Source: Aeriscardovia sp. | GTDB lineage: Bacteria; Actinomycetota; Actinomycetes; Actinomycetales; Bifidobacteriaceae | DNA: 12,624 nt | Assembly: GCA_017538865.1 (NCBI GenBank) | Contig: JAFYIA010000055.1 | Coordinates: forward strand, 1-12,624 | Direction of reading: 5' to 3' | Part shown: piece by piece, positions 1 to 6,092 of the stretch | Position numbering within the stretch: position 1 is the stretch's first letter | Layout: each line of letters starts with the position of its first letter | Made by a program: the position numbers and the translations under genes | Notes under the pieces: generated by a model | Database searches by the model: none | The model's input: the letters and a program-made list of their open reading frames with translations, nothing else | What the model was told of the DNA's origin: nothing

Positions 1-722
1 CCTCGGAAAGGGCCTACGCCGACGTCCTCCACCCTGCGGGCGTCACCCCCGACGCCCAGGCGAGGCTGGAGACGGTGGAAGAAAACGCCTCCCTGGGGTC
101 CGGATACAAAATAGCCCTGAAGGATCTGGAGCTGCGGGGGATAGGGAACCTGGTAGGGGAAGAGCAAAGCGGGTTCATAAAAGGGGTGGGCTTCGACTAC
201 TTCGTGCGGATGATGAAGGAGGGGATCGACAGGGAGAAGGGGCTTTTGCAAAAAGAGGAGGAAAGGCCCAAAATCGACCTCCCGGAGAAGGCCTTTATCC
301 CGGATTCCTTCATCCCTTCCCAAAAGCTCAGGATGGAAGCCTATTCTTCCATATTCTCAGCTTCCAGCGAGGAAGAGCTTGAAGAAGTGGAAAAGGAAAT
401 TGAGGACCGCTATGGGAAGATTCCGGCCCCCGTCCTATCCCTCTTTTCCCAGCGCCGCCTCGAGCGGCAGGCCGAGGGGTGCGCCGTAAAGGGGATAAGC
501 TGCGGGGAAGGGGCTCTCTCCTTCCGCCTCTCTTCGCCGCTCCCCGACTCAAAACAGCTCCGGCTCGAGCTCCTGTTTCCCGGCTCCCGCTACCTCAAAT
601 CTGAGCCGGGCTTTAAAATTCCTTTAGACAAAGGGCTTGAAGAAGGCGGGGCCTTGGAAGCCGCCTCCTTCGCCCTCTCCCAACTTTTTACAACCTACAA
701 GGGGGAATCGTGGCAGCGATAG
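1..722 (+). CDS. mfd: Transcription-repair coupling factor Mfd, C-terminal part (partial)
   Basis: The reading frame is open from the left edge (first full codon at position 3) to TAG at 720-722, giving 239 visible residues, so the gene begins outside the window. Mfd is the cytoplasmic DNA translocase that pushes stalled RNA polymerase off damaged DNA and recruits UvrA. The visible part starts at the end of the second RecA-like motor domain: a run like SGYKIALKDLELRGIGNLVG followed by EEQSGFIKGVGFDYFVRMM is the characteristic segment just after the last helicase motifs of Mfd. From about residue 90 the C-terminal TRCF domain follows (LPEKAFIPDSFIPSQKLRME, then EDRYGKIPAPV), the domain that in E. 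coli Mfd holds UvrA binding in check. The stop overlaps the start of eno by 13 bases, with no room for the mazG gene that often lies between them in actinobacteria. Family assignment is firm. Confidence 0.95.
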   Translation, partial: SERAYADVLHPAGVTPDAQARLETVEENASLGSGYKIALKDLELRGIGNLVGEEQSGFIKGVGFDYFVRMMKEGIDREKGLLQKEEERPKIDLPEKAFIPDSFIPSQKLRMEAYSSIFSASSEEELEEVEKEIEDRYGKIPAPVLSLFSQRRLERQAEGCAVKGISCGEGALSFRLSSPLPDSKQLRLELLFPGSRYLKSEPGFKIPLDKGLEEGGALEAASFALSQLFTTYKGESWQR

Positions 723-1999
723 AGAGAATAAACGCCAGGCAGATTTTGGATTCTAGGGGGAATCCCACCCTGGAAGTGAGCCTCGAGACCGACGACGGGG
801 CCGAAGGGGTGGCCTGCGTCCCATCGGGAGCCTCCACGGGGATTTATGAAGCCGTAGAAAAGAGGGACGGGGACGCCAAGCACTTCAACGGCAAAGGCGT
901 CGCGGGCGCCATCAGGGCCGTCAAGGAAGCCATCGCCCCCGCACTGCTCGGCCTGGATTCCATCGATCAGCGCGGCATAGACGAGCGCATGATAGAGCTG
1001 GACGGGACCAAGAACAAGTCCAAGCTCGGGGCCAACGCGATCCTGGGGGTATCCATGGCAAACCTCCGCGCGGCGGCGCAGAGTGCGGACCTCGCGCTCT
1101 TCAGGTACCTGGGCGGGGTGAACGGCTACATCCTCCCAGTGCCCTGCATGAACATACTCAACGGCGGGGTGCATGCCGACAACAACATCGATATCCAGGA
1201 GTTCATGATCATCCCCTACGGCTTCGACTCCTTCGAAGAGGCCCTGGAAGCCGGGTGCGAGACCTACGCCAGCCTGAAGTCCATCCTGAAGGAGGAGGGT
1301 CTCTCCTCCTCCGTGGGCGACGAGGGCGGCTTCGCCCCCAACCTCGAAAGCAACGCGCACGCCATCGACCTTCTGCTCAAGGCCATGAGGTCTGCGGGAT
1401 TCGAGCCTGGAAAGGAGATCGGGATCGGGATCGACGCTGCCAGCAGCGAGTTCTTCGACGAAGACTCCAAGACCTACATGTTCGAGGGTTCCGCCCGAAG
1501 CCGCGACTGGATGATGGACTATTGGCAGAGGCTCGTGGAAGCCTATCCTGTAGTCTCCATAGAGGATCCTTTCGCCCAGGACGACTGGGAGGCGTGGAGC
1601 GAACTGGAAGCAAAGCTCGGAGGTGAGATCCAGATCGTGGGAGACGACCTGCTCACCACCAACTCTTCCAGGATTTCCAAGGCCATAGAGCTCAAGGCCT
1701 GCAACGCCCTCCTCGTCAAGCCCAACCAGATAGGGACGGTCTCCGAGACCCTCGACGCCATGCGCATGGCCTTCAGGCACGGCTTTGCCACCATGGTCTC
1801 CCACAGGTCCGGAGAGACTATGGACACTTTCATAGCCGATCTCGCCGTAGCCAGGAACGCCTGCCAGATTAAGACCGGCGCCCCCGCCAGGGGAGAGAGG
1901 GTGGCCAAGTACAACAGGCTCCTGAAGATCGAGATGATGCTGGGCGAGAGTGGGGTGTATGCCGGAAAATCCGCCTTCAAGCGTGCTTCCAAGTTCTAG
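710..1999 (+). CDS. eno: Enolase (phosphopyruvate hydratase)
   Basis: Cytoplasmic glycolytic enzyme that interconverts 2-phosphoglycerate and phosphoenolpyruvate with two Mg2+ ions; enolase in bacteria is often also a surface protein or degradosome partner, which cannot be judged here. The 429 residues match the usual family length. Visible family motifs are SRGNPTLEV near residue 15, the substrate loop SGASTG (39-44), HADNNIDIQEF (155-165), GDEGGFAPN with catalytic Glu205, metal ligands Asp242 (GIDAASSEF), Glu285 (IEDPF) and Asp312 (GDD), catalytic Lys337 (LLVKPNQIGT), SHRSGET (364-370) and Lys388. The start is GTG at 710, placed by an AAGGGGGAA purine run at 699-707; it lies inside the end of mfd, so translation is likely coupled. 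The 3' end overlaps the DUF501 gene. Very sure of the identity. Confidence 0.98.
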   Translation: MAAIERINARQILDSRGNPTLEVSLETDDGAEGVACVPSGASTGIYEAVEKRDGDAKHFNGKGVAGAIRAVKEAIAPALLGLDSIDQRGIDERMIELDGTKNKSKLGANAILGVSMANLRAAAQSADLALFRYLGGVNGYILPVPCMNILNGGVHADNNIDIQEFMIIPYGFDSFEEALEAGCETYASLKSILKEEGLSSSVGDEGGFAPNLESNAHAIDLLLKAMRSAGFEPGKEIGIGIDAASSEFFDEDSKTYMFEGSARSRDWMMDYWQRLVEAYPVVSIEDPFAQDDWEAWSELEAKLGGEIQIVGDDLLTTNSSRISKAIELKACNALLVKPNQIGTVSETLDAMRMAFRHGFATMVSHRSGETMDTFIADLAVARNACQIKTGAPARGERVAKYNRLLKIEMMLGESGVYAGKSAFKRASKF

Positions 2000-2522
2000 C
2001 CTTTCGGCCAAAGACGCGGCCTTCTGCCGGAATCTGGCCCGCCGCCTCCTCTCCAGGCCCGCAACCCCCGAAGAGAGGGAGGAAGCCCGCAGGGACCTCG
2101 GGAGGGATCCCGACGGGATGGCGGCCGTGGGCGCGCGCGGCTGGGGAAGGGTACTGGCGGTGGTGGTGAGCCCCGAAGTCCGTGCCCACCCCTTCCCCAC
2201 GGTCTTCTACCTCGTCGACAAGGATCTCTCCCGCAGAGCCTCCCAGCTGGAATCTGCGAGCGCCATGAGGGGGTGGAACCTCAGGCTGGAAAAAGATCCG
2301 GGCCTCAGGAGCGACTACCTCCGGGCGCACCTGATGTACCTGCGCTTTAGGGAGGAGGCGGGGAAGATCCTCGGGGCGCCCCCGTTCCCTTCCCAGGCTT
2401 CGGCCGGAGGAATGCCGGAGAGGGTCAAGTGCCTGCACGCCCTTCTGGCCCAGAGCCTTGTGATGGGCCCCGGAATCAACCCCATAGGCGACGAAACGGC
2501 AAAGGAAGTTGGAGCATGGTAA
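1959..2522 (+). CDS. DUF501 family protein
   Basis: A 187-residue cytoplasmic protein of the actinobacterial DUF501 family, function unknown; in most actinobacteria it lies between ftsB/divIC and a Ppx/GppA phosphatase. Family hallmarks are HPFPTVFYLV (residues 77-86), SQLESASAMRGW (96-106) and the strong C-terminal signature SAGGMPERVKCLHALLAQSL followed by GPGINPIGDE (residues 148-179). Here the gene follows eno directly, overlapping it by about 41 bases, and overlaps the phosphatase start by 7 bases, so it is part of one operon. Two things differ from what I recall of family members: the N-terminus before the LGR-like segment is longer (about 45 residues, Arg/Glu rich), and the middle segment (GARGWGRVLAVVV) lacks the Cys/Pro-rich pattern common in relatives. 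The start is uncertain: ATG at 1959, with a weak GTGGGG upstream, is preferred over GTG at 1950 and GTG at 1983. Confidence 0.85.
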   Translation: MPENPPSSVLPSSSLSAKDAAFCRNLARRLLSRPATPEEREEARRDLGRDPDGMAAVGARGWGRVLAVVVSPEVRAHPFPTVFYLVDKDLSRRASQLESASAMRGWNLRLEKDPGLRSDYLRAHLMYLRFREEAGKILGAPPFPSQASAGGMPERVKCLHALLAQSLVMGPGINPIGDETAKEVGAW

Positions 2523-3439
2523 GGATAGCGGGGATAGACTGCGGAACCAATTCGGTGAAGATGGAGGTGGAAGACGTGTTTCCTTCCCCCTCGGGCCTGC
2601 AGATGCAGACCGTCATACCGAGGAAGGTCTGGACCATAAGGCTGGGGGAGGGCGTGGAAAAGACGCGCCGCCTCTCGGCCAACGCCCTCAAAAAGCTCCG
2701 CCCCTCCCTAGAAGGCTTCAAGGCTGACATCCTCTCCTGCGGGGCGCCGCGGCTGCGCTTTGTAGCCACCAGCGCCGTGAGGGACGCTGAAAATTCCGGG
2801 GAGTTTCGGAAGATAGTCTGGGAAGTGTTCGGAATAGAGCCCGAAATCCTCACCGGGGAAGAAGAGGGCAGGCTCGGCTTCGAGGCCGCTTGCCGGGGGG
2901 AGGGGGAGGAAGCCAAGCTCCTCGTGGACCTGGGCGGGGGCTCTACGGAGTTCGCCCTGGGCGAGGGCCTCACGCCCTCCTTCGTCAGATCCCTGGACAT
3001 AGGCTGCGTGAGGATGGCGGAGAAATTCGGCTTCGGCCCCGGCCCCCTCGCGCCCGAACGGAGGGAGGGGGCCCAAAGCTTTATCCGGAAAGAAATTTCA
3101 AAGATCCCCATTCCTTCTGCCAAGCGCCTCATCGGAATCTCCGGCACTATAGCCGTGGTCAGCTTTATGGCGGCCGGGGAGAAGGAATTTTCCCCCTACA
3201 AGAAATTTGAGATCGATAGGGGGAAGGGGATAGAAACCTGCGAAAAGCTGATGGGGATGAGCGAAGGGGAGATGGAAGGCTACCCCATCATCCCCCTCCT
3301 CAGGCGCCGGGTCATACGGGCCGGGGCCCTGATATGGGGGGAAGTCCTCCTGGCCTCCCCCCTGGATTCGTACCTCTTTTCGGACGCCGCCCTGCTGGAC
3401 GGGGTGATACTCGACGAAGCCCGGAGGCTCCTTTCCTAG
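2516..3439 (+). CDS. Ppx/GppA-family phosphatase (exopolyphosphatase / pppGpp phosphohydrolase)
   Basis: A 307-residue cytoplasmic protein of the ASKHA-fold Ppx/GppA family, which hydrolyses terminal phosphates of polyphosphate and/or converts pppGpp to ppGpp. This is the short actinobacterial form with only the two catalytic subdomains and no C-terminal HD domain. Motifs: IDCGTNS (7-13, phosphate-1 loop), VATSAVRDA (83-91), TGEEEGRLGF (113-122, which carries the catalytic Glu), LLVDLGGGSTEF (135-146, phosphate-2 loop), SLDIGCVRM (159-167), GISGTIAVV (207-215) and FSDAALLDGVI (288-298). The start ATG at 2516 is preceded by AAGGAAG at 2502-2508 and overlaps the DUF501 stop (ATGGTAA), indicating translational coupling. 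Whether it prefers polyphosphate or pppGpp cannot be read from sequence; actinobacteria often have two paralogues (PPX1 and PPX2 in mycobacteria). Arg and Ile codons are biased to AGG (10 of 25) and ATA (12 of 23). Confidence 0.93.
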   Translation: MVRIAGIDCGTNSVKMEVEDVFPSPSGLQMQTVIPRKVWTIRLGEGVEKTRRLSANALKKLRPSLEGFKADILSCGAPRLRFVATSAVRDAENSGEFRKIVWEVFGIEPEILTGEEEGRLGFEAACRGEGEEAKLLVDLGGGSTEFALGEGLTPSFVRSLDIGCVRMAEKFGFGPGPLAPERREGAQSFIRKEISKIPIPSAKRLIGISGTIAVVSFMAAGEKEFSPYKKFEIDRGKGIETCEKLMGMSEGEMEGYPIIPLLRRRVIRAGALIWGEVLLASPLDSYLFSDAALLDGVILDEARRLLS

Positions 3440-3442
3440 TGC

Positions 3443-3448
3443 TATATT
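3443..3448 (+). promoter_or_regulatory. Possible -10 element for tRNA-Leu
   Basis: TATATT lies 8 bases before the tRNA in the 17-base gap after the phosphatase stop and would place the transcription start at about the first base of the mature tRNA. No good -35 hexamer is seen at the expected distance, so the tRNA may simply be read from the operon upstream. Confidence 0.25.
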
Positions 3449-3456
3449 TGTAGTGC

Positions 3457-3537
3457 GCCCCCGTGGCGAAATGGCAGACGCAGTGGACTTAAAATCCATC
3501 GCCTTTTGGCGTGCGGGTTCGAGTCCCGCCGGGGGTA
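3457..3537 (+). tRNA. tRNA-Leu (anticodon UAA)
   Basis: A full class II cloverleaf can be folded by eye. The acceptor stem GCCCCCG (3457-3463) pairs with CGGGGGT (3530-3536), with a G-U first pair, and the discriminator is A3537. The D stem is GCG/CGC (3466-3468 with 3479-3481), with GG in the D loop. The anticodon stem GTGGA/TCCAT encloses the loop CTTAAAA, whose anticodon TAA is at 3490-3492. The long variable arm CGCC-TTTT-GGCG (3500-3511) is typical of Leu/Ser tRNAs. The T arm is GCGGG-TTCGAGT-CCCGC (3513-3529). It reads UUA and, by wobble, UUG codons. The 3' CCA is not encoded (CTT follows), so it must be added by CCA-adding enzyme. A run of six T at 3539-3544 follows and overlaps the stop codon of the opposing gene. 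Confidence 0.97.
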
Positions 3538-3542
3538 CTTTT

Positions 3543-4319
3543 TTATCTGAACCCTCCGCTGGCCCAGGTTATCAGGAGCGCCGCCGCGATCACGCAAAGG
3601 ATTATGATTACGCTCCAGGCCACGAGCTTTTTTTGCGCCTTCCCCCTCTTGTAGCTTTTGAGCATCTCCTTGGGGGTCTCCTGCTTGACCTTTTCCAGAT
3701 ACGCCTTGGCGGCGTCCACAGACTGGGTGGAGGCCTTGTCCTGCGCCAGGGCGCTTTGCGCCATGTCTATGGCGTGGGTGTTGGCCATCGTCTCATCCGC
3801 TCCCTTTGAGAGGAGCGCCACGTTTTTCTGGTACTCCTCTTCCGCCCTGAGGCAGTCTTTGGCCGCGGCCGCCACTTTGCCCGCAAATTCGTGAGCTTCC
3901 TTCTCTTTGGCGTAAGGGGCCGAAACGTCTAGCTGGCCTGAGGGGGAGTAAAAATGAAGGTCCAGCGTCCTCGTGTCCTTGGCCTCCCCTTCCCCGGAGG
4001 GAGGGGTGTAAAGCCCGCCCTTGACCTCGATTTCGCATCCGAGGGCCGGGTCGAGCCTTATGGACGCGCCCCCAAAGTCCAGCCGGGTCCTGTAGAGGAC
4101 CGCCCCTTCAAAAGAATCTATGGGGGCTGCAAAGGCCTCCTTTTCCCCTTCCAGCTCCGCTTTGGCGCTTTCCACAGCCTTCTCATGCGCCTTTTGGGCC
4201 TGTTTCAGCTGCCTTTCCCCCTGCCTGACCCTCTGGTTGTAGGCGTTTTGCACGGCGTTTAGAGCTTTTTCAGCCTCCCTGAGCCTGATGATCTCGGCCG
4301 GTTCCCGGTTCCTTGACAA
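3543..4319 (-). CDS. Coiled-coil, PH-like, tail-anchored membrane protein of unknown function
   Basis: I do not recognise a named family. The protein of about 258 residues shows, in order, a charged Ala/Gln/Lys/Glu-rich helix predicted to form a coiled coil (about 10-63), a beta-rich segment (about 70-156), a second helical region (157-218), a basic patch KRGKAQKK (225-232) and one strongly hydrophobic membrane span (about 233-253), ending GGFR. The middle segment (FEGAVLYRTRLDFGGASIRL, then KDTRTLDLHF, ending EFAGKVAAAAK) resembles the bacterial PH-like domain of actinobacterial proteins that carry SHOCT tails; this is inference. The positive patch before the span suggests the bulk is cytoplasmic, attached by its C-terminus. 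Start: the strong AGGAGG at 4325-4330 is 5 bases before TTG at 4317-4319 and only 2 before TTG at 4320-4322, so 4319 is preferred. It converges on tRNA-Leu with a 5-base gap and diverges from the FKBP gene. Confidence 0.8.
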   Translation of the reverse strand: MSRNREPAEIIRLREAEKALNAVQNAYNQRVRQGERQLKQAQKAHEKAVESAKAELEGEKEAFAAPIDSFEGAVLYRTRLDFGGASIRLDPALGCEIEVKGGLYTPPSGEGEAKDTRTLDLHFYSPSGQLDVSAPYAKEKEAHEFAGKVAAAAKDCLRAEEEYQKNVALLSKGADETMANTHAIDMAQSALAQDKASTQSVDAAKAYLEKVKQETPKEMLKSYKRGKAQKKLVAWSVIIILCVIAAALLITWASGGFR

Positions 4320-4403
4320 CAAATCCTCCTCTTGTACGCTATAGTTATATATTTATACGTTTCTTTCCATTTTCAAAAACTTTTTATCCAACAAGGAGGA
4401 AGC
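4320..4403. promoter_or_regulatory. AT-rich divergent promoter region
   Basis: This 84-base gap between two divergent genes is strikingly AT-rich in an otherwise GC-rich window. It carries a Shine-Dalgarno site at each end: AGGAGG read on the minus strand at 4325-4330, and AAGGAGG on the plus strand at 4393-4399. Candidate plus-strand hexamers are TTGTAC (4332-4337) and TATACG (4354-4359), 16 apart. On the minus strand TATA-like runs lie between 4340 and 4358, with TTGAAA (4371-4376) upstream. The region surely holds promoters; the exact hexamers are uncertain. Confidence 0.5.
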
Positions 4404-4820
4404 ATGCAGGAAGAAATGCCCAAGGTGGAAGCCAAGTTCGGCGGATCGGCCGCTATAACTTTCGACAGCCCCGAACAGCCCGAGAACCCCTCCCTCGTCT
4501 GCGAGGAGATCGTGAAGGGCGACGGGGCGAAAGTTGAAAAAGGCGACACCGTCACCGTAAACTACAGCGGCGTCGTCTGGGGCAAGCAAACGCCTTTCGA
4601 TTCGAGCTTTGCAAGGCGGGAGCCTGCCAGCTTCCCGATAGGCGAGGGGATGCTGATACGCGCGTGGGACGAGACCCTGATAGGCAAGACCGTGGGCTCC
4701 AGACTCCTCATCGTTGCCCCCTCCGACTACGCTTACGGCAAGAGGGGCGTGCGCGAGGCCGGCATCGCCGGCGGGGACACCCTGGTATTCGTAGTAGACA
4801 TCCTCTCCGCCAGGAAGTAG
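4404..4820 (+). CDS. FKBP-type peptidyl-prolyl cis-trans isomerase
   Basis: A 138-residue protein that catalyses cis-trans isomerisation of Xaa-Pro bonds. It has no signal peptide, so it should act in the cytoplasm. A single FKBP domain spans about residues 45-135 after a 40-residue tail. Most ligand-pocket residues known from FKBP12 can be placed: Tyr54 (VNYSG), Phe65-Asp66 (PFDSS), Phe77 (SFPIG), Leu84-Ile85 (GMLIRAW), Trp88, Tyr109-Ala-Tyr111 (DYAYG) and Phe129 (LVFVVDIL). The start ATG at 4404 is fixed by AAGGAGG 4 bases upstream; the frame extends further upstream but through the AT-rich promoter region, so longer versions are rejected. greA starts 6 bases after its stop, an arrangement common in actinobacteria, so the two are very probably co-transcribed. 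Confidence 0.93.
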   Translation: MQEEMPKVEAKFGGSAAITFDSPEQPENPSLVCEEIVKGDGAKVEKGDTVTVNYSGVVWGKQTPFDSSFARREPASFPIGEGMLIRAWDETLIGKTVGSRLLIVAPSDYAYGKRGVREAGIAGGDTLVFVVDILSARK

Positions 4821-4826
4821 GCCCGC

Positions 4827-5309
4827 ATGCCGGAAGAAGAAGTCATCCTCCTCACCCAGGAGGCCTATGACAAAATGCAGGAAGAGCTCAAGCATCGCGA
4901 AGGCGAAGTGAGGAGCGAGATAGCCCAAAAGATAAAAGAGGCCAGGGCCGAAGGGGATCTAAGCGAAAACGGGGGCTATCAGGCAGCCAAGGAGGAGCAG
5001 GGCAAAAACGAGGGCAGGATAAACGAGCTGACCCAAAAGCTCAGGTCCGCCAGGATCCTTTCGGTGTCTGAAGACGGCAAGGTGCGCGAGGGGAGCGTGG
5101 TGAGGCTGAAAGTCGCCGGACGGGAAGTCGAGTTTTTGGTCGGGAACCGCGACCTCGCCTGTACTACCGACAAGAAGATCATCAGCACTAAAAGCCCGCT
5201 GGGGTCGGCAATCCTCAACCATAAAGTGGGGGACCTGGTCGCCTACCAGGCCCCTGGAGGAAAGATGCAGGCCGAGATTTTGGAGGTTTCCCCGATGGGG
5301 GAAGAGTAG
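4827..5309 (+). CDS. greA: Transcription elongation factor GreA
   Basis: A 160-residue factor that enters the secondary channel of RNA polymerase and stimulates cleavage of backtracked RNA, rescuing stalled complexes. The N-terminal coiled coil (about 8-80) carries the acidic tip EGDLSENGGYQAAKEEQ with Asp44 and Glu47, matching E. coli Asp41 and Glu44; the form ENGGYxAAKEEQGKxE is typical of actinobacterial GreA. A C-terminal FKBP-like GreA/B domain (about 87-155) follows, ending in the KVGDLVAYQAPGGKMQAEIL segment. The start ATG is 6 bases after the FKBP stop, with AGGAAG at 4812-4817 as likely ribosome-binding site inside the upstream gene. The stop TAG abuts the stop of the opposing hlyIII-like gene with no base between them. 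Confidence 0.96.
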   Translation: MPEEEVILLTQEAYDKMQEELKHREGEVRSEIAQKIKEARAEGDLSENGGYQAAKEEQGKNEGRINELTQKLRSARILSVSEDGKVREGSVVRLKVAGREVEFLVGNRDLACTTDKKIISTKSPLGSAILNHKVGDLVAYQAPGGKMQAEILEVSPMGEE

Positions 5310-6029
5310 TCAGCGCATTTTGCAGATGACTAAGAATACCGCCGTCAGCTCGAGGGTGTAGCCCAGAACCGTGAGAGTGTGGAAGACCTCGTGGAACCCG
5401 AAGACCCTGGGCCAGGGGTCGGGCCTCTTGGCCCCGTAGACGACCCCTCCCCCGATGTAGAGCAGGCCCCCGCAGGCCGTGAGAATCACCACCACGAACC
5501 CCGCTTCGGGGGACATCCACAAAAACGGCATGACGGCCGCCCCTGCCACGCCTATGACGATGTAGGTGGCGGTGTAGAGCCACCGGGGGGCCGAGATCCA
5601 AAAGACGTTCACGAGGAGCGCGACCGCCACCGTGCCCCACATCACCGAAATCACAACTACCCTCCCGACGAAGGGCAGGGCGAAGGAGAACGGGGTGTAG
5701 GTGCCGGCTATCAGGAGGAATATGTTGGCGTGGTCGATCCTGCGCAAGATGTCGGTCAGGCGCCGGCCCCAGTTCCCTATGTGGTAGCAGGCGGAGTTTA
5801 TGAAAAGCAGGCAGGTCGAGGCCAAATACACACTGCAGGCCGCCTTGAGGCCTTTTGTCGGAGCGAGGCATATGGCCACTATGCACGCCGCCGCGGCCGC
5901 AGGGGAGAAGAGGGCGTGTATCCATCCTCGCGCCGCGGGCTTTTCCCTCCCGTGCACGTCCAGACGGACTTTCCTGCCTGACCTTGCGGGGGCCGCCTTT
6001 CCCGCCCCCGCCCTGGCTGCGGCTTGCAT
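5310..6029 (-). CDS. Hemolysin III / PAQR-family integral membrane protein
   Basis: A 239-residue protein of the hemolysin III branch (YqfA/HlyIII, related to PAQR receptors), predicted to have seven membrane spans. A basic Ala-rich N-terminal tail of about 35 residues precedes the first span. The conserved family residues are all visible: SACYH (79-83), RIDHANIFLLIAGTYTPF (97-114) and GFHEVFH (211-217). In PAQR structures the first His and the last two form a zinc site, and the family is proposed to act as a hydrolase such as a ceramidase; the cellular role of the bacterial members is unsettled, and haemolysis is an old label from one Bacillus protein. The start ATG at 6027-6029 has AAGGAG 5 bases upstream; the frame stays open far upstream but that stretch covers the opposite-strand kinase gene. 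It diverges from the kinase and converges on greA. Confidence 0.92.
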   Translation of the reverse strand: MQAAARAGAGKAAPARSGRKVRLDVHGREKPAARGWIHALFSPAAAAACIVAICLAPTKGLKAACSVYLASTCLLFINSACYHIGNWGRRLTDILRRIDHANIFLLIAGTYTPFSFALPFVGRVVVISVMWGTVAVALLVNVFWISAPRWLYTATYIVIGVAGAAVMPFLWMSPEAGFVVVILTACGGLLYIGGGVVYGAKRPDPWPRVFGFHEVFHTLTVLGYTLELTAVFLVICKMR

Positions 6030-6092
6030 TGCAGCTCCTTTCGCCTGTCTTACTACAATTAAATTTACTTGTTTTGCATTAGGATTGGAAAA
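6030..6092. promoter_or_regulatory. Divergent intergenic region between hlyIII-like and sensor kinase genes
   Basis: A 63-base AT-rich gap between two divergent starts. The hlyIII ribosome-binding site lies at its left edge (AAGGAG on the minus strand). TACAAT at 6054-6059 is a plausible -10 for the kinase, about 33 bases before its ATG, but no clear -35 is visible at the usual spacing. Promoters for both genes must lie here or just inside the coding ends. Confidence 0.35.

Noticed and set aside
695..2200. Long minus-strand open frame (501 codons) across eno and DUF501
   Set aside because: It runs opposite a complete, unmistakable enolase gene; its Gly/Leu/His/Val-rich translation shows no family motif. 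GC-rich genes produce such antisense frames.
4332..4403. Upstream TTG start for the FKBP protein
   Set aside because: It would translate the AT-rich promoter region and add residues without family similarity; AAGGAGG clearly serves ATG 4404.
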